Origin: Paroedura picta
Taxonomy: Eukaryota > Chordata > Lepidosauria > Squamata > Gekkonidae
Direction of reading: 5' to 3'
DNA length: 64,000 nt
NCBI RefSeq assembly: GCF_049243985.1
Contig: NC_135384.1
Coordinates: 14,690,501 to 14,754,500 of the forward strand
Part shown: positions 20,397 through 32,344 of the stretch, piece after piece
How positions within the stretch are numbered: the stretch's first letter is position 1
Layout of the letters: every line of letters begins with the position of its first letter
Notes under the pieces: generated by a model
Seen by the model: only the letters and a program-made list of their open reading frames with translations
Told to the model about the DNA's origin: nothing
The model's database searches: none
Made by a program: the position numbers and the translations under genes

Positions 20397-21350
20397 CTAT
20401 TTATACTCGAGTTTAAGCCATCCGGAATATAACCCGAGGCACCTTATTTTACCACAAAAAACTGGGAAAACATATTGACTTGATTATAAGCCTGGGGTGG
20501 GCAATGCAGCAGCTTTTGGTAAATTTCAAAAATAAAAATAGATAGATATCTAAAATAGATACAATAAATTACATTAATTGAGGAATCGGTAGGTTAATTG
20601 TGTTTGAATATTTATTTCAAAAAAAAAAGAACTTCCCTTGGAATTAAGTCTTGCAGATTACTCCCAGGTAAGTGTATGTCATGACCAGAGCATTCGCCTG
20701 TGTCCTGGGGGGGTCTGCCTCAAGGTAGTCAGCAGCTAACAGCGACAGATTCGTGGGACCCTCACTCGAACAAAAGCCGAGGGGGGCTTATTCTTATCCA
20801 TTGTTGTTCCGCTATATATTTCTGAAACAGCCCAGGGGGTGGGACGTGTCCAGCTGTCCAAGTGGGAATAGGGCCAATCAGGGTGCAGCCGGCTTTGTTC
20901 TGATTGGCCCTGCCCCTGCGGCTCCCTTCCTCCTTCCCTGGACTCTAGCCACTTTGCTCTCAGACGCCTCAGTGCCTGGAGCCAGCAGCAGGTAAGGGAA
21001 AAGGGCCCTGGGCAAAGGGTCGTAGTGGAGGGCTTGCTAACGAGGCCCTCTTGGCCTGCTAGGCTGGGCCTGCTGATGAGGACCTCCCGGCCTGCTGACT
21101 GTTAAGGACGGCTAAGGAGCTGACTAGCTGACTGCTAAGGAGCTCTGTTCCGGCCCTGATGATGAGCTGCTCAGCCCCCATCCACTCCACTTGATCTGGC
21201 AGGAGCTGCCACCCAAAGCCACCTTAAGCTGCCTGGCCAGGGGCCAGGTGATGGGGCCCTTTCAAGGCCCGTTCTTAGGAATGTGCTTTGAAGCTAGTTC
21301 AGCATAAAAATATGTGCAGAAAAAGCTGGCTTATACTCTAGTATATACAG
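20397..21350 (+). mobile_element. Non-autonomous DNA element with TTATACTCGAGT termini
   Basis: The left end (TTTATACTCGAGTTTAAGCC) and the reverse complement of the right end (TATACTAGAGTATAAGCC) match as imperfect ~20-base inverted repeats. The left interior carries the vertebrate-wide motif set GAGGCACCTTATTTTACCAC and AAATTTCAAAAATAAAAATAGATA. The middle (20750-21290) is a GC-rich core with a TATATA at 20813 and a splice-donor-like CAGGTAAGG at 20990. No transposase frame. Superfamily not assigned. Confidence 0.55.
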
Positions 21351-21839
21351 TATATTCACCATGATTTGTCTGGCTATTTTGATAGTTTTCTTAATGATTA
21401 AAATGGATCCTGAAGCCCTTTAGTTTTCCCTTCAATTGTGGGCAGAAGGATATTAATAAGACTTCTGCCCATTGACTCTTTTATTTCTTAGCTGTACCTT
21501 TAACACCGTTAAGCATTCCATTTGAGGTTTGGAGCATGGGGCAGCAAAACATTTCAAAACCATTGCACATAAACAAGGTAGGGTCACCCATTGAATGTTG
21601 CCCCCCCCCAGGTGGATTCCACTGGCTGGGGGAGCCATGCTCCATGTGAGGCCAAGTGCACTCAGCAGCTCCAGGTTGCCACTGGAATTCTGGTTTGCTT
21701 ATGGCCCACTGACCATAAGAGGATGGATCCTTCCCATTCAACGTTGGTGCTCCTGCTGAAGGTTTTTTTCACAAAAAGTAGCTCAGTAAGAGTGTCCTCT
21801 TTGTATAACTTTATATGTGTCCTCCTGCTATGCAAATGA

Positions 21840-22490
21840 GAATTAATTGATGTGAGGGACCACATCCTTTTAAACTGGAAGTAACCGGATATAGTTACCT
21901 TCTCCTAAAGTACTAGACCTAAGATACAGGAACTGAAACAGATGCTTTAAATCAGGGGTAGTCAAACTGCAGCCCTCCAGATGTCCATGGACTACAATTC
22001 CATGTAGTCCATGGACATCTGGAGGGCCGCAGTTTGACTACCCCTGCTTTAAATGCTACCCGAATCAATCCCTGTGTCAGTCATATCACATCAGAGCATG
22101 TATTGCCCATGTATGTCAGAGTTCCATAATGCCTGCCTGCAGGTACCTTGGGAATATGGACTCAGGATGGGGGACTCAGCTACAGGTTGGCTACCTTTTG
22201 ACACAACCATAAAATTGGAATCAGACTGCATAACTCTGAAAAAAAATGTCTTCAGCATTTCAGGCATAGTCCGAAATTGGATTTTCATCTGTCGATTCGT
22301 TAGGCTTCTACATTATTCCAAAGAAAAAGGGAAAGCTTTTTCTTATGGCAATCTCTCTATATGAATTCCTTGAAAGGTGTATTGCAAGGAAGACATTCTG
22401 ACCTGATTTTGATAGGAACATTAATTATGCTTGAAGAAATGAACAAAAATTCATTTAGTGATGCTATTATAAACATCAAGATGAACTGGA
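21840..22490 (-). repeat. Orphan copy of the V2R upstream block
   Basis: Matches the distal part of the upstream blocks of E and D: CCACATCCTTTTAAACTGGAAGTAACC, GAACTGAAAC, GAATCAATCCCTG, TCACATCA.AGCATGTA, CTTCAGCATTTCAGGCA, and at its right GATTTTGATAGGA.CATTAATT as in the gene D block (31761-31783). It lies 1.2 kb past the stop of gene D with no V2R exon attached. It is interrupted by the hAT MITE at 21953-22046. Confidence 0.6.
21953..22046 (+). mobile_element. 94-bp hAT MITE, near-perfect palindrome with 8-bp TSD
   Basis: Starts CAGGGGTAGTCAAACTGC and ends GTTTGACTACCCCTG; arms 21955-21995 and 22004-22044 pair with one mismatch around an 8-base loop (AATTCCAT). Both sides are flanked by CTTTAAAT (21945-21952 and 22047-22054), the 8-bp duplication expected for hAT elements. 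The paralogous blocks near 16870 and 44520 read through this point without the insert. Confidence 0.9.
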
Positions 22491-22844
22491 GGAAAATACG
22501 TTAAATCAGAGAAGATGACTTGAATACAATTTCCAGTAAATAGCATTAATTTGTGTATTTAGTCAGAAGCAAGTCCCACTGTCTTTTCAGAGTATCAGTT
22601 GCACATATATATTAAATAAAGTCATTATTCTCATGATACCATGAACATTAAAGACTCAAAAGGTCCATCTGGACCCATCTACATTCTAAAAACGAATGGC
22701 AGGCACCAGGAACTGTGTCCCCTTGTTGCATGGTGTCAGTAGGCAACATGATTATTAGGACTGATAAGAAATAATGATAATGAGGATGATGATGATGACA
22801 ATGATTATGTTTCAACTGCGTACTCAGTTTTTATCTTTCACTAG

Positions 22845-23290
22845 ACAGTGACACTACTCCACACCAAAGGATTACCCAAATGGCCTCTTGTGTCACCAAA
22901 TAAGAGTAGGGCACTTATTAAACAGCTGAAAAGCCATAAAGCTCCAGGGATAGATGACATTCCACCAGAAGCTCCTAAGAACATTGAAAATTGGGTGACA
23001 CCTTCATCGGCAACCATCTTTTCTTATATTGACTCAACAAGTCAAATTTGTAACAGATGGAAAGCAGCATTTATAGTGCCATTATACAAAAATGGAGATT
23101 ATAAGAACCCATCCAATTAGTCTTCTAAGCATCCCCACTAAGCTTTATGCTGGCATCTGCTGGACAACCTATCGTCCTGTTTAGAACAGGAAGGATTAAC
23201 AGGGATTGAACAAGCAGGTTTCAGGGATGGTGTTTCTCAGTTCCATCACTATATGATCATAAACTAGTGACTAACTGCAGTTTGTTAATC
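22845..23290 (+). mobile_element. LINE reverse-transcriptase fragment
   Basis: The frame at 22848-23120 reads QLKSHKAPGIDDIPPEAPKN and WKAAFIVPLYKNGDYKNPSN, the pre-RT and first RT motif of APE-type LINEs. The text then continues (a CTTTATGCTGG segment and GAACAAGCAGGTTTCAGGGATGG, the EQAGFR motif) in other frames. Broken and short; likely the same broad family as the LINE at 11031-13025, opposite strand. Confidence 0.7.
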
Positions 23291-23724
23291 CATTTGTGCC
23301 TCTCATCAAGATGAAATATCAGTCCATATAAAACAAGATTTTATTCATCAAGCTGAGTTTGGGTCCACCTTTTGGAGAGATGGGGTAAAGAAGCAGTTAA
23401 GGAGACTATGATTTCAGGTTCACAGATAGACACGCATTGAAATGTCATGACTAAAAAGGTCCGATACATTTAACATATGTAGGGGATGTTAAAATGATCA
23501 CAATTATGTCTGTGTCCAAAAAAATATTTCCCCAACTTGGGAGAGACTGTAATAATTGAAACAGGCAATTCTTCTCCTTTGTTTAATTTGCAATGCCATC
23601 AACTGATTGAAATAGGATTCCAACTGTTGACATGAGGCAGTAAGAAAGAACTAAGAGATTCTTGATAATTTACAGTCATCAATATTCAACTGTGATATGA
23701 CTTTCAAAAACATGGCTAAGATTT

Positions 23725-26700
23725 TCAAACTTTGCTAATTATCTGCTCCCGAATGTTCATTCCTGGCTTCAAGAAAATGATGTAGCATTTTGGGAAAAAG
23801 ATGCAGCCCAGTAAACCAGCTCCAGAGGATAAGATAGAGAAGATCTCCACAGCCACCATGAATTTTCCTTTAGAGCTCAAGTAACTTGGAATGAAGGCGA
23901 ACCAAACACTGCAAAAGACCAACATGCTGAAAGTGATGAACTTGGCTTCATTGAAACTGTCAGGTAACTTCCTGGCAAGAAAAGCCACTGTGAAGCTCAC
24001 ACTGGCCAGAAAGCCCAGATAGCCAAGAACCAAGTAAAACATGGTAGCAGAACCCTCATTACATTCCAGGATGATTTCCCTGGGTTGTGAATGCATATTC
24101 ATTTGTGGGAATGGGGGAGAAATACGAACCCAAATAATAGAAATCACTGCTTGAATTAAGGAGCCAGAAAGGACAATAGAATAGGCCAGTTTTTTACCCA
24201 CCCATCTCCTCATGTGGGATCCTGGTTTGGTGGCCATGAAGGCCAGGACAACAGTGATGGTTTTAGCTAACACACTGGAAAGAGCTACACAGAAGATGAG
24301 TCCAAAAGTAGTCTGACGCAGAAGGCAGGTCACCTTCCCTGGCTCTCCAATGAACAGCATGGAGCTGAGGAAGCAAAGGAGGAGGGAGAGGAGGAGAATA
24401 TAGCTGAGGCTTCGGTTGTTGGCTTTAACAATGGGAGTGTTCTTGTATTTCATGAACGTCTGAAGCACCAAAGCTGTGAGCATAGAGAAACATACTGTAC
24501 ACAGAACAGAAATAATTCCTAAGGTCTCTTTGTATGAAAGGTAGGTTGTGACCTTGGGAATGCATTTATGATGGTCTTCACTTGAGTAGTGATCAGCTGG
24601 ACATTTAACACAAGCATCCATATCTGCAGGGGGGAAAAGAGCTGTTTCAGAATTTCACAGCAGTGACTAGTATACAAGATAAATTCATATAAATGATGTA
24701 GATATGAATGCCCCTCCCTTCATTCTACAATTCCATCATGCCAGCATTAAATCCCAGAACATGACAGATGGTGGCAATGGTTCCTATCTCTAATAAAATC
24801 CTGAATCACCATGGCACTTCTGTTCCCACGTGTGAAACCACGCATTTCACTGGGCGATGTCAGGCCCAGTGGGTGATATCAGCCCTGGGGAGGGGTGTAT
24901 TGATTACACAAAGATGTGGTGGAAGTGTTCCTCCTCATAAATCTGTGTTTTATGCTATATTCTATCTACCATTGCTGAAGGTTTACCAGTCAGATACCTT
25001 ACAAAAACAACACTTCATGGAAGGTTCTATTTGTATATCTGATTCTCTTTTAACATTCACTGGGAAAGTCAGATGGAAGTGGGACAATGGGATAGATGGA
25101 GAGCTGCAGCTTCTCATTCTACTCAAAAATTGACTGCCTGTGTCTATCTTTAAGACACATCTGAGACACTACAATGACGGTACTAGTATAGTTAAAACAA
25201 TGTATGCTGGCAGGCAACTGAAAGGCAGAAAATGAAGAGGAAAAAAAAAACAAGTTGATGGGTAGAAGAAGAAGAAGAAGAAGAAGAAGAAGAAGAAGAA
25301 GAAGAAGAAGAAGAGTTGGTTCTTATATGTCGCTTTTCCCTACCCGAAGGAGGCTCAAAGCAGCTTACAGTCACCTTCCCATTCCTCTCCTCACAACAGA
25401 CACCCTGTGGGGTGGGTGAGGCTGAGAGAGATCTGATATCACTGCCTGGTCAGAACAGTTTTATCAGTGCCGTGGCGAGCCCAAGGTCACCCAGCTGGTT
25501 GCATGTGGGGGAGTGCAGAATCGAACCCGGCATGCTAGATTAGAAGTCCGCACTCCTAACCACTACACCAAACTGGGTATATGAGGTCCCAAGAGCAGGT
25601 GAATTGATATGGGCTTCCATGTCTCTATTCATATTTGCTGAATTTTAACTAAAGGAAGTCTGAGTCCAGTTGCACTTTTAAAGCAGTTGAATTATTGGTA
25701 TGCTAGAGCCCTTTTATTCACAGTTCTTACTAACTACTTTAATAAAATATGATTACAGTAATTACAGATGTAGACACTAACTAGCCTTTCATGGCACCTA
25801 AACCCCTCTCCCAATTTCTATCTATATATAAGGCTAGAGGGTATTTCTTTACATACGCCTGCAGACGTGTGCATGCACATGAAATCTTATGCACAGATTA
25901 TAAATGTTGGTCATCAATGTTTTCTTCCAGTTCAACAAGACTATTTCCCAGCATGCCTCTTACCCTTCTGCTCAGAGACCGTCCCTTCTGGACATACAGT
26001 ACAATCATAACAGCAAAAAGATTTTCCCTCCTTCATTGTCTTGCTATACCCAGGCCGGCATTGGTCATTGCAGGCAGAAATGGGAAGCCCCTGTCCAAAA
26101 ATACAAAATTAGCTTATCAGCAAATCAATGTCTTTAGACAATGGGTGGTCTACCAAAGTTCTTTGCGGGGAGGGGAGAAATTATTACACCAGCGAAAACA
26201 AATTTGCCCATTTTATTAAGCAGGGTTTTATTTTATGCTCCAATGTTCTGTGATTAATCAACAGTGAGGTGATAGGTGCCTTTCTGATGACGACTCCATG
26301 GAAGGTTGACACTTCCATTTTGATGAAAGACCAGCCTTTTTCAAAAAGGCAAAAGAGCTCCAAAAGAGCAAAAGGGGAAAGGCCCGGGGGTTCATAGATC
26401 CTTTGTTTGGGAATCCCATAGATCCTTTGTTTTGGAATGCTAGCCAGAAGGGTTTTCACAACATAGCAAAAGGAGAGTCCAGAGATTCTCCACATATTCT
26501 CCTAATGGCTGCATTTTCTTCATAAATTGTAGGAAGCTGATGTTTTTCACTGTTTTTATTGGAGGTCAGAGGCAGGAGATGGCTGCTCTTCATGCTCTGG
26601 ATCATACCTGATTGTGTAATTTATGGCTTGGATATTGGGATTACAATTATAATCATATATACAGTGGTGACCTGCACGTAAACTGCCTGTAGCTGAAAAA

Positions 26701-29534
26701 ATGATTAGTGCAGAGATATGGGCAAGAGGAACTTCACCAGAATATTTTCTCAGGAGGTTTTGTATTTTGTGGATTTTAACACATAACTGGGGATGAGAAC
26801 AAATGGAATTACAACCTGACATACAACAATAATTTGTGTGGTTTATACCCCGCCCCCTGCTTAAATTCACAAGAGATGCCCCAAACATTTCCCAGATCTC
26901 TTATTTAGTGAAGATTTTATTTTTAAATGACTTTGAGCTAATCAAGACCACCAATTTGACTTCCCTCCTTTATCAAAGGGGGAGGGGGAGAAAAACCATT
27001 TGTTATCTCACCTGGTTAAAGCTTCTATGCCACACAATTTTGTCATCCGCTAGAGTCAGCTCTTTGCCTGAAGGGGCCTGAGGATCCAGTTGTCCCACTT
27101 TCACTCTAGCAAATGATCCATTTGAGAAGGTAACCCAATTGGTGACATCAAAAACAGTAACTAATTGTCCATCTTGGTCAAACTGTAGGGTTTCTCCAAG
27201 ACTATTGTTGAACAAGATTTTCCTTAAAAAATTGTGTAACTAGATTGAAAAAAAAAGAAAGAAAGCAGTTCTCTTTTTGGAAAACTGGCAGCTGTATTAA
27301 AATATATGCGGAGCACATATACAAACCTAAACAAAATAAAGAATTTTCAATCCATGAAGGCATTTATTATGTTGGTGGCAGAACTGAATGTGTAAAGTGG
27401 AAGGAGAAAGACCAGAATTCCAGCCATCTTTGATGGCCAGTTTGAATAACCACTATACCTTCCATGACTGTATATTCTGAACATCCAGCCCTCCATCTTC
27501 TACCAGTACTCTGCATATGGATCCTCGTGTGTGGATGTAGTGCAAAGCATGGGCCACAGCATAGACAGCATTGTAGACATTATAGCTATGGCCAGTCATC
27601 TGCATTTCAAACAAAGGGCCAGGGAGGCTCTCCAGTTTCTCCTCACCACTGCAGTCTCCCTTAACATTTTCGTGAGCATTTTTCAATGAACAGTTGAATG
27701 CTTGCTCCCAAAAGTTCTGAATGAAACCATCTCCTGCTGCTGAAGAAGGCCTTATGGTCTGAAGGAATTCCTGGAATCCTGGGGGCTGATTGGAATGGAC
27801 TGTAAAGGACAGGGCACCATGGAAAGAGTCTATATCTAAAATCCTCTGGAAATATGACTCAAAGTCCCAGTGTGACGTAACTATCCACACTTTATCTAGA
27901 GGAGGCATTACAATAAAAATATATTGATAAAGTATTATCCTTACAGCCATCATGGTTGGAGGTTCTCCATGCACAACAAATACGTTGGTTTTTCGGTCCA
28001 TAAGGACTGGGTAATGATAAACCTGTTCTACAAGTAACTCTGCTAACACTTCTATGTAAGCAAACTTCATTAATTTATATGTGAATGCAATACAAATGCT
28101 ATTCCCAGAAAGAATAGGTATTATTCTCTGCACAAACTGGTTTCCATTGTCATCATCCATAGCCAGGAGCCCAATCCAAGTCCACCTAAAATGATGAAGT
28201 AACTGTGCAACTCCCCTGTACTGATGGGCGTCATCAGGCACCATCTGATATAGGAAAGAAAGTTGTTGTTTATCATCCTTTGCAAGGGAAAATGACCCAT
28301 GAGTGAGCTGAAAGAAAACACATTGATATTTTAAAAATATTAATGAATTCAATAGTTTTAATTATATGTTGATGTTGTGAAGTCTATGTAGCCCCATGCT
28401 TGTAGTTTACCTGAGGGGTCTTGTAGATGTTCAGGACTGAAGCCATCTGAGCAGAGGTTTCAGACAAAAGCCCTCCTATGACAGCTATGCATCTCTGCCG
28501 GTTATCACAGCTGAAGTTAGGGGCCAGCTTCTGCTGTGCAGAAAGTAAATTGAGGGTGGCCTTAAAAGTCATCCTTCCAAGGCCATAGCTGTTGAGGATG
28601 TAGAGACCCAGACTGATATTCGGTAACAAGTTTGTTTTCTCATTCACCTCTTTCACGGCAAAAGCCATGGCCAAAATGTTCTGATACCGTTTTATCATTG
28701 ATCTGCAAACAATATATGTAAGAATGCAAGCAAATCTGAATTTACAGTGTTCATCCTCCCAGCTCAACTCCTAGTTTATTACTCCATTTATTTAGCTATG
28801 CCTGTAGCAATTGTTTGGCTTGCCTAAATGCTGAATTAATATTGCTTTTAATACTGTGGACACATACACCTATTATGCACGTTTGTTCACGACTGCCAGC
28901 CGATTCTCATGGCAGGGGCAAGAAAAGGAATGTGGTGATTTCAGCAAACCCTTGCAGTGGGCCCTCAGAGGCCCTAAAGTGATGCAGTGGCAGGAGGGGG
29001 CCTGGATCGTGCAGGCATCGTGCATAAGTGGGGAAATCGCATTCTGTGTAGGGGGCATGGACTGAATTGACCTGGGATTGGAATAAAAGCTCCGTGCAGT
29101 TTACATCCTGATATCACCATTCTGTATATTCAGATAATTATTTATAAGCACAGAAAAAAAGAGAAGGGAGGGCTTTTTGAAGGCTGCAGCACACACTTAC
29201 CTCCAAATTATTGTTGAAGACCAAGTGAATACTCACTTCCTGACTACAAAGATTATGTAAATATAGAGAAAGAAAAACAAAATCCTTACATCGGTTCATC
29301 AACCACCATATGAGATGGGTGTTCTAGGAAAGATGGGGGGTTATATAAGAAACCAACTTGAGTGACAATCCCACCAATAAGATGGTCCCCTGGCTGATAA
29401 AAGTTGTGAGGAATAGGAAAGGGGTCATCATATGTGGAGCAATTAATGGAAGACATCTGACCCACTATACGACAGGGCAGAACCAGGAGAAGCAGCATCA
29501 GTACTAGCAGCATTTTGATGACAAGACTTCCCAT
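23725..29534 (-). CDS. V2R gene D, complete compact six-exon receptor
   Basis: Complete and most compact vomeronasal type-2 receptor here. Exons: 29534-29290, 28702-28411, 28307-27459, 27239-27012, 26090-25964, 24623-23725 (245, 292, 849, 228, 127, 899 bases; 880 codons including stop; phases 2,0,0,0,1). The upstream Met used as first ATG in genes C and E reads ACG here, so translation must begin at MGSLVIKM or at the following Met before [13 protein letters not shown]. The Venus flytrap (exons 2-4), cysteine-rich exon 5 ([18 protein letters not shown] with paired CC) and 7TM exon 6 are all open. Exon 3 is one codon shorter than in C and E. Shared motifs include [31 protein letters not shown] and [18 protein letters not shown]. 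Only intron 5 (SINE at 25264-25573) has an obvious large insertion. No close AATAAA is seen past the stop. It is expected to act like its neighbours as a ligand-gated class C receptor in vomeronasal neurons. Confidence 0.93.
25264..25573 (-). mobile_element. tRNA-derived SINE (copy 3) with ~50-bp GAA tract
   Basis: Same family as the copy at 981. Well preserved head (minus strand: GTGTAGTGGTTAGGAGTGC, GGGTTCGATTCTGC) and a tail expanded to about 16 GAA units on the plus strand. Lies in intron 5 of gene D. Confidence 0.88.
28703..29289. other. Gene D intron 1
   Basis: Only 0.6 kb, compared with 3.8 kb in gene C and 7.3 kb in gene E. I see no recognisable repeat except possibly a GC-richer segment at 28870-29060. 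The small frames here carry no domain. Confidence 0.4.
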
Positions 29535-29722
29535 CCAGCTGTAGACAATGGCTTTCCCATCTACCGTGTTAATACATTTCTCATAGGTCCAATGACCTTG
29601 TTGGTCCTTTGTTTTAAAAACTGATATAGAAGGAAATCTCCGCTTGCTGTTCCTGAATTAGAATTCATAATTGTTATTGACATAATATTGTATTCAGACA
29701 TCAAACAGATCAATAGATTCAG

Positions 29723-29770
29723 ATTCAGATACCTTTATTGGCATAAGATTTGATAAACATAAATAGATCA
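29723..29770 (-). repeat. LINE 3' terminal fragment
   Basis: On the minus strand AATAAAGGTATCTGAATCTGAATCT, a LINE-type 3' end with short tandem GAATCT repeats. A related piece (AATAAATGTTTTCTGAATCTGAA) is at 44221-44260. It may be the tail of the LINE remnant at 30520-31190. Confidence 0.5.
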
Positions 29771-30011
29771 ATATATGGAAAAAGAAAATAAAGAGATTTA
29801 AATATATGGATAAAGATATTTAAATATTTCTGCTCTGTTTATGACTCCAGAGTAAAAAAAAAATTATCAAAAGAGAGGAGATGTGATAAGAGTCCTTATG
29901 AAATCTAGTGCATAATTTGAGTATGGCTGCTTGCCATCGCATTTTACATTTCATCAATTTTCTTCAGATTAAACACCCCACAGAAATAAATAAATAAATA
30001 ATTGAGAATAC

Positions 30012-30289
30012 AGAAGGAGAAGGAGAAGAATTAGAAGAGAGTTGGTTCTTATATGCTGCTTTTCTCTACTCAACGGAGTCTCAGAGCGGCTTACATTTGC
30101 CTTCCCTTTCCTTTCCCCACAAGACCCTGTGAGGGAGGTGAGGCTGAGAGAGTCCTGATATTACTGCTTGGTTAGAACAGCTTTATCAGTGCTGTGACGA
30201 ACCCAAGGTCACCCAGCTGGTTACAAATGAGGGAACGTGGTATCAAACCCAATCAGCAGATTAGATATCCACACTCTTAACCACTACAG
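30012..30289 (-). mobile_element. tRNA-derived SINE (copy 4)
   Basis: GAGTTGGTTCTTATATGCTGC at the left and CTCTTAACCACTACA at the right on the plus strand; the body matches the other copies with moderate divergence. Upstream of gene D. Confidence 0.82.
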
Positions 30290-30519
30290 AACACAGATTC
30301 CCTTTACTGATAGAATAATTCATATAATCCATCAATAACGTATAAAGCAGTAGATGCTGGATGATGAGGTGATCATATTTTAATATGCAGTTTACAACGA
30401 GGTACACAGATATTTGTTATTTAACTGATTTGGGCCTCAGATCTGAATGATTTACCTTAGTGTTGAAGATAATACATTGGACACTCAATAGATGAGCTCC
30501 TGATCCCTTTCAGCTAAAA

Positions 30520-31190
30520 TTCTGTGTATGATTTGGTTCTCATCTACACTTTTAGATTTAAGTTTTTTTCCAGTATTTGACTAGTGGTTTTTGCAAGTGG
30601 AGAAATTTCGGGACACCTGACCAATAGGTGATATAAGGTGTCAGCAACGCCATATCCTTAAACACATTCATCCAAAAGATAGCTTATGGATACATGGGAA
30701 GGGAGAATATTTAGCTGCACTAAAAGAAAAGCTGTTCTTAGAAAACTAATATTTCCAAATAGACAACAACATATCTATACACATGGAGGGAGCCTCAATA
30801 TTGAGGGCAGCAACTGATATCGGACATTGAACTCAGTATCTGTATATCCTCCATCCTCCACTCTCTGCATTATTTGTCTCATGATTGTTCTCTAATCTTG
30901 GGCAACTAGTAGATGGATATCCAGCCCAATATGCTGGAGTTTCCTTAAAATTCTCTTATTTTCAACTTCCAAAAATAAGGGGTCGCCTAACAGGTTATAG
31001 AGCAGAGAGTTTGGTGCTGCATAAAACGGCATTTTACCCAAGTATTTAAAGGTGTTTAGGCAGGCTCTAGTTTCAAGAGTTTGTTGACCAAGCCCTGCTG
31101 CAAGCATACCATTTGCAATGTAGATAGGTACATTGCTTCCTTCTAAAGAAGGAAGATTGTTGGCTTTCCAACAAGAGTAGGAATAAGGTA
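30520..31190 (-). mobile_element. LINE C-terminal remnant
   Basis: Minus-strand reading around 31107-30892 (YLGKMPFYAAPNSLLYNLLG, then ILRKLQHIGLD), followed in other frames by ADTLYHLLVRCPE (near 30640), the 'HLL.CP' motif at the end of many LINE ORF2 proteins. Broken; family not assigned. Confidence 0.5.
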
Positions 31191-31239
31191 CAATATTACA
31201 CCACTTTCTATGAAGGGAACAACTGAAGGAAACCTACCA

Positions 31240-31830
31240 TCAAAGAGACTGGGAAAGGGGAATACTGTCAATCATCTGAATCCTCTTTAATTCGAGATGC
31301 AGTTCTGATGAAGGTCATCATTTGTACATTTTAATGCCCTTCAGGAAATCCATTGCAAATGAGGAAGAAACCAGTCATATTGACTATTTGGCTAGAGATA
31401 ATTGCACCCCACTGAGGATTTCATCAGATCCTCACACCTGCTACCCTGTAAACTAAGAGTGTTAAGAGAATTATTTTCTCTCTCTCCAGAGTTCTAACAG
31501 GACACCTGCTTCCTTTGTTTTGCTAAAGTGGTAAAGAACTATATGGGCATATGCTGAGAAAATTGGGGCCAACATAACTGTGGCAGCTGCTTTTCTTTGT
31601 GAATTTGTATGTGTTTGATGAACAAGAATTAATCCTTAACTTTCAGTATCTATCCTAATTATGTAGGCATTTAACAAACTTATGCCAAGGAAAGGGGGTG
31701 GGATAATATTTCTTCTTACAGTGGTGTACAGTAAGGAAGGGATTCTGGCCAGATTTTGATAGGAGCATTAATTTGTTTTAAAAAATGAACAGAAGTTAAT
31801 ATGATGATATTATTATTAACTTCCAGTTTA
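31240..31830 (-). repeat. Duplicated V2R upstream block (gene D copy)
   Basis: Shares with the gene E and C blocks the landmarks GATGCAGTTCTGATGAA, GATAATTGCACCCCACTGAGGA, CACACCTGCTACCCTGTAAACTA, GTTCTAACAGG and GTGGTAAAGAACT. It lacks the segment with GCTGAAAC..CCAGAGGTC seen in the others, so part was deleted. Confidence 0.65.
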
Positions 31831-31849
31831 ATGACACAATCCCACATTC

Positions 31850-32330
31850 CTGCAAAAATGAAAAAAAATGTTCCCTGCGGCACTATGAAAAGCAGTGGAG
31901 TCGAATGGACATTTCCGGCCCCCTTCAGGTGACCGCAAGAGGGGAAGGAGTCCTGGCTCTACCTCCATTAACATTGGCCTGCAACTGGAGAGTCCTCATT
32001 GGACCCCAGGGTGGAAAATATCCACGTTCCCTGAACTCTGGCCAATGGTGTCTTAAAAAGCTCAGGGCCCAGGAGAGGCCTGCCCCAATGGTGACATCAT
32101 ATGGAAAGCGAGGATTATCCCCTCTGCCATATGACTGTGCTACCGGCCTTTTCTGCCCATGTGAAATCAGCCCAAGTGACTCTGTCGGTGAAATTTTTAT
32201 TTGCTTAATGCACTGTGCACTTTAATCATCTTTTGGGAATTTAGGATATAACTACAGAGCCCATTTATGTAACTTGCGTGGCGCTTACTGCATAAAAAAT
32301 TAGTATAGATACAAATGGGTAGCCATGTTG
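31850..32330. other. Unassigned intergenic stretch between genes C and D
   Basis: A GC-richer segment (31890-32210) with a 106-codon open frame on the plus strand that has no recognisable domain. Probably an old repeat of unknown family. Confidence 0.35.
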
Positions 32331-32344
32331 GTCTGAAGTAGCAC

